Assembly: GCF_018967645.1 (NCBI RefSeq)
Contig: NZ_JAHLZF010000010.1
Span: 34,204-98,203, forward strand
Length of the DNA: 64,000 nt
Reading direction: 5' to 3'
Source of the DNA: Allobacillus halotolerans
Lineage (GTDB): Bacteria > Bacillota > Bacilli > Bacillales > Alkalibacillaceae
Numbering within the stretch: the first letter of the stretch is position 1; each line of letters starts with the position of its first letter. The notes under the pieces are model-generated. The model did no database searches and was not told where the DNA came from. It worked only from the letters and a program-made list of their open reading frames with translations. Shown one piece after another: positions 60,812 to 64,000 of the stretch. The position numbers and the translations under genes are program-made.

Positions 60812-62227
60812 ATGTTATCTCCAGCGATCATTCAAGAATTTGAACAGTTATGCGGGAAAGAAAATGTCCAGCATTCAAGCGCCTCGAAGCTCGCTTACTC
60901 GTATGATGCGACAGCGAATTTCCAATCGTTGCCGGACTTGATCGTCTCGCCTCGGAATACAGAGGAAGTATCCGGGATTGTGAAGCTTTGTCAAAAACAT
61001 GAGATTCCGATTGTTCCGCGTGGATCGGGAACAAATTTGGCTGCAGGTACGACTCCGACGATGGGCGGTGTCGTTCTTTTATTTCGGCATATGAATCAGA
61101 TACTCGAACTCGATGAAGAGAATTTGACGGTGACCGTGCAGCCTGGCGTGATTACGGATGAAATGAATGCGTTTGTTGAGGAAGAGGGATTGTTTTACCC
61201 GCCTGATCCGAGCTCTGGAAAAATTTCGACACTCGGTGGCAATATCAGTGAAAATTCAGGTGGATTGCGTGGCTTGAAATACGGCGTGACGAAAGATTAT
61301 GTGTTAGCACTTGAAGTTGTTTTACCGAGTGGGGAAGTGATTCGAACCGGTGGAAAATTGGCCAAAGATGTTGCGGGGTATGACTTGACGAGTTTAATGG
61401 TCGGTTCTGAAGGCACACTTGGCATCGTGACGGAAGCGATCCTTAAGTTAGTTCCAAAGCCTACGCATAATGAAACTTTATTGGCTGTGTTTGATTCATT
61501 GGAAAAAGCGGCCGAGACGGTTTCTGCGATTATCGCCGCTAAAATTATTCCGGCCACACTCGAGTTTATGGATCAGGGAACGATTCAAGTCGTGGAAGGT
61601 TATAAACAAATTGGTTTGCCACTTGATGCGGAAGCGATTTTGTTAATTGAACAGGATGGGCCTGAAGAAGTTGTCGGTTCTGACATGGCAACCGTGTTAA
61701 CGATTTGTGAGCAATACGGTGCAAGAGAAATCTCCAAGGCGAAAAATGAACAGGAAGCAGAAGATTTACGACGTGCGCGAAAGGATGCGCTGTCTTGCCT
61801 AGCGCAACTGACGCCAACGACAATGCTTGAGGATGCGACGGTTCCGCGTTCAGAAATTGCGCCGATGGTCCGTGAAATTATTCGGATTGCTGAAAAATAT
61901 GACGTTCGGATCCATACATTCGGTCATGCGGGTGATGGGAATTTACATCCAACTGCCGTAACCGATGCGCGAGATGAAGATGAAATGAAGCGTGTGGAAG
62001 AAGCGTTTGCCGAGATTTTCGAAACAGCCGTCAACATGGGAGGAACGATTACCGGTGAACACGGTGTTGGCGAAATGAAATCATCCTATCTGGAATGGAA
62101 GGTCGGTCCAGGTGGATTGGCTGTCATGCGAGGCATTAAGCAGGCCATTGATCCGAATAACATCATGAATCCAGGAAAGATGTTTGCGAAGTCGACGAGA
62201 AAACGGGTGGTGGTTCACAATGGCTGA
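60812..62227 (+). CDS. glcD: FAD-linked 2-hydroxyacid dehydrogenase, GlcD type
   Basis: A 471-aa flavoprotein of the PCMH/VAO fold: FAD-binding VPRGSGTNLAAGTTP, STLGGNISENSGG and GSEGTLGIVTEAILKLVPKP, and C-terminal HTFGHAGDGNLHP and TGEHGVGEMKS. These enzymes oxidise glycolate or D-lactate using a GlcF-type iron-sulphur partner, encoded next with an 8-bp overlap. Because MurQ releases one D-lactate per MurNAc-6-phosphate, D-lactate oxidation to pyruvate is the most economical role here (inference). AAAGGAGAG precedes ATG, 57 bp after murR. Confidence 0.92.
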   Translation: MLSPAIIQEFEQLCGKENVQHSSASKLAYSYDATANFQSLPDLIVSPRNTEEVSGIVKLCQKHEIPIVPRGSGTNLAAGTTPTMGGVVLLFRHMNQILELDEENLTVTVQPGVITDEMNAFVEEEGLFYPPDPSSGKISTLGGNISENSGGLRGLKYGVTKDYVLALEVVLPSGEVIRTGGKLAKDVAGYDLTSLMVGSEGTLGIVTEAILKLVPKPTHNETLLAVFDSLEKAAETVSAIIAAKIIPATLEFMDQGTIQVVEGYKQIGLPLDAEAILLIEQDGPEEVVGSDMATVLTICEQYGAREISKAKNEQEAEDLRRARKDALSCLAQLTPTTMLEDATVPRSEIAPMVREIIRIAEKYDVRIHTFGHAGDGNLHPTAVTDARDEDEMKRVEEAFAEIFETAVNMGGTITGEHGVGEMKSSYLEWKVGPGGLAVMRGIKQAIDPNNIMNPGKMFAKSTRKRVVVHNG

Positions 62228-63545
62228 AGCCCAATTACACGTTCGGATCCAAGAAGGATTCCAACAAGAAGTTGAAGAAGAAAAGCTGCTGGATTGCATG
62301 CGGTGTGGTTTTTGTTTGCCGGCTTGTCCGACTTATTTGCATTCGAATTTCGATGAAACGCAGTCACCGCGTGGGCGAATCGCCTTGATGAAAGCTGTTC
62401 GTGATGGGATGCTTCCATTTGATGATTCAATTGAGGAATCGCTTGATCTATGTTTAGGTTGCCGCGCGTGTGAACCGGCTTGTCCGGCTGGTGTCGAGTA
62501 TGGTTCATTGCTGGAAAGTGCTCGCAATGTCATTCAACGTGAGAAAAAGCATTCAGTGACGGAAAAAGTTGCCCGCTATGGAGCGTTCAAGCATTTATTT
62601 AAAAACCAGCGGACAATGGAACGGACGACAGGCTTAATCCGGTTTTATCAAAAATCAGGGATTCAAGCATTGACGCGTAAAACAGGGGTTCTTTCTTTGT
62701 TTCCATCGATCATGAAAGATATGGAAGCGATTTTGCCAATTTTAAATAAGAGCGAGATCAAAAAAGGACATACGTACCAAAGTACAAAGAAAACGACAAA
62801 GGTCGCCTTTTTTACCGGATGTATGATGGATACGATTTTTTCTGAAACGAATCAGTCAACAGTCGAGCTGTTGCGAAAGTTAGGCTGCGATGTTTGGGTG
62901 CCAGAGAATCAAGTGTGCTGTGGTGCGTTACAAGGGCATAGTGGCGAACTTGACTTGGCGCGTGAGAATGCGATTCGTAATATCGAGGCCTTCCTTGCTG
63001 AAGATGTCGATTATATTGTGAACAACGCAGGGGGTTGCGGAGCGTTTTTATCTGAGTATGATCATTTACTGAAAGATCATCCAGAGTTGTTGGAAAAAGC
63101 TAAGGCTTTTTCCGAGAAAACCATTGATGTATCAACGCTGATCGAAAAACTCGGTGTTACCGGACGTTCATTGAAATTAAAAGACGGTCGCCAAGCGGTC
63201 ATTACTTATCAGGACTCCTGCCATTTACGAAACGTCAATCGAGTTGTGGATGAACCGAGACAGATCATGCAATCGATTGATGGCGCGAGGTACGTGGAAT
63301 TATCAACCGCCGACCAATGCTGTGGATCAGCCGGGATTTATAATCTGATTCATACCGAAATGGCAATGCGCATACTCGATTCAAAAATGGAGGACGTCAA
63401 AGAAACCGAAGCTCAATTTTTATTGACCTCCAATCCGGGATGCCTCTTACAAATGAAACTCGGTATAGAAAAAGCCGGCTTGTCTGATCAGATGGAAGCC
63501 ATGCATCTCGTCGATTTTTTGACTGAGTATGTTGTGGTGGAGTGA
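62220..63545 (+). CDS. glcF: Iron-sulphur subunit of glycolate/D-lactate dehydrogenase, GlcF type
   Basis: A 441-aa protein with two [4Fe-4S] ferredoxin motifs (CMRCGFCLPACPT and CLGCRACEPACPAG) in the first 100 residues, followed by two CCG domains (NQVCCGALQGHSG and DQCCGSAGIYNL) of the heterodisulfide-reductase type. It passes electrons from the GlcD flavin to the quinone pool. No separate GlcE is present, as in many Firmicutes. ATG 62220 overlaps the glcD stop; the longer frame lies in glcD. Last gene of the muropeptide operon in this window; no terminator was seen before array I. Confidence 0.93.
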   Translation: MAEAQLHVRIQEGFQQEVEEEKLLDCMRCGFCLPACPTYLHSNFDETQSPRGRIALMKAVRDGMLPFDDSIEESLDLCLGCRACEPACPAGVEYGSLLESARNVIQREKKHSVTEKVARYGAFKHLFKNQRTMERTTGLIRFYQKSGIQALTRKTGVLSLFPSIMKDMEAILPILNKSEIKKGHTYQSTKKTTKVAFFTGCMMDTIFSETNQSTVELLRKLGCDVWVPENQVCCGALQGHSGELDLARENAIRNIEAFLAEDVDYIVNNAGGCGAFLSEYDHLLKDHPELLEKAKAFSEKTIDVSTLIEKLGVTGRSLKLKDGRQAVITYQDSCHLRNVNRVVDEPRQIMQSIDGARYVELSTADQCCGSAGIYNLIHTEMAMRILDSKMEDVKETEAQFLLTSNPGCLLQMKLGIEKAGLSDQMEAMHLVDFLTEYVVVE

Positions 63546-63581
63546 TACGGCTTGGCGTGCGGGTGAGGGGTGCGAGGCACA

Positions 63582-63930
63582 GGGCGCATATATTTCAGAT
63601 TCGGGCCTATAAATTGTTGTGGCGGGCGCATAAATCCCATAACAGGTCGCATATTTGCATGGAGTGGGAGCATATCCATGTTTGGTGGGCGCATATATCC
63701 AAGGTTAGGGCACATATCCCAGCTTACTCTCATCAAATACAGCTAAGCTTGTCACAGGGAGCATATATTTCAGATTCGGGCCCATAAATAGCCGAGATGG
63801 TCGCATAAATCCCGTAACAGGTCGCATATCCGCATGGAGTGGGAGCATATCCACAATCAGTGGTCGCATATATTCAGAAGTAGGGAGCATATCCCAGCGC
63901 ACCCTCATCGAATACAGCTGATTAGTCAAG
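63582..63930. repeat. 21-bp-pitch repeat array I with a 175-bp tandem macro-repeat
   Basis: GGGCGCATAT-like cores on the plus strand at 63582, 63603, 63624, 63645, 63666, 63687 and 63708, exactly 21 bp apart, then a non-core tail (CTCATCAAATACAGCT). The whole block repeats once: GGGAGCATATATTTCAGATT at 63757 corresponds to 63582, an offset of 175 bp. The second copy ends near 63925 with the same CTCATCGAATACAGCT tail. From there to the window end nothing was recognised. Confidence 0.92.
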
Positions 63931-64000
63931 TCCATTATTATGTGTAAATTCTCTCAAGTGATTTCAACGGGTAAAACAGCCTATTCATCTTTGACATCTG

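Overview
The window reads as a chromosomal segment of a low-to-moderate GC, endospore-lineage Firmicute, probably a Bacillaceae member of the Halobacillus/Oceanobacillus/Virgibacillus kind; species cannot be fixed from sequence alone. Supporting signs are AGGAGG-type ribosome sites with frequent GTG/TTG starts, diderm-free lipoprotein signals, U-tailed intrinsic terminators, a SleB/CwlJ-type cell wall hydrolase, LrgA/LrgB, a YvbJ/TcaA-like zinc-ribbon protein and MurQ/MurR. No rRNA, tRNA, CRISPR array, IS element or phage gene was seen.

Layout. (1) 1-11.9 kb: one long plus-strand operon for CoA-thioester catabolism: two adjacent pairs of acyl-CoA dehydrogenase subunits, two crotonases, a thiolase, an SDR dehydrogenase, a two-piece MaoC hydratase, an ADP-forming acyl-CoA synthetase and an FMN nitronate-monooxygenase-like protein. 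(2) 12.7-25.2 kb: a GntR/UTRA regulator followed by a three-component (HcnABC-like) amine/amino-acid dehydrogenase, an M20 peptidase, a complete oligopeptide-type ABC importer, a second DAO-family oxidase and an FAH-family enzyme. (3) 25.3-28.1 kb: lrgAB, a large repeat array, a cell-wall hydrolase and a truncated second lrgB; base composition becomes visibly more GC-rich from here on. (4) 28-50.3 kb: ordinary chromosomal genes (speG, TcaA-like protein, MBL hydrolase, split AbrB permease, SEC-C protein, GGDEF protein, orphan sugar-type ABC ATPase, proC, menC/NSAR, pcp, Nramp-like carrier). (5) 51.0-63.5 kb: a muropeptide salvage operon: murQ, a cytoplasmic AmiE-like serine hydrolase, a dipeptide-type ABC importer wrapped around anmK, murR, and glcD/glcF-type flavin and iron-sulphur subunits that could oxidise the D-lactate MurQ releases.

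The most unusual structure is non-coding. Nine intergenic arrays, together roughly 4 kb, are built of degenerate units repeated every 21 bp. Seven share the core ATATGNGCCC (reverse complement GGGCNCATAT); two share TTTGAACG (reverse complement CGTTCAAA). Both families keep exactly the same 21-bp pitch (two helical turns), in one case for twelve consecutive units without an indel. In the five largest arrays the units are further organised into locus-specific tandem macro-repeats of about 174, 175, 186, 195 and 214 bp. Most arrays begin just after an intrinsic terminator. I know of no described element that matches, and function is unknown. These arrays produce spurious open frames because 21 is a multiple of three; those were not annotated as genes.
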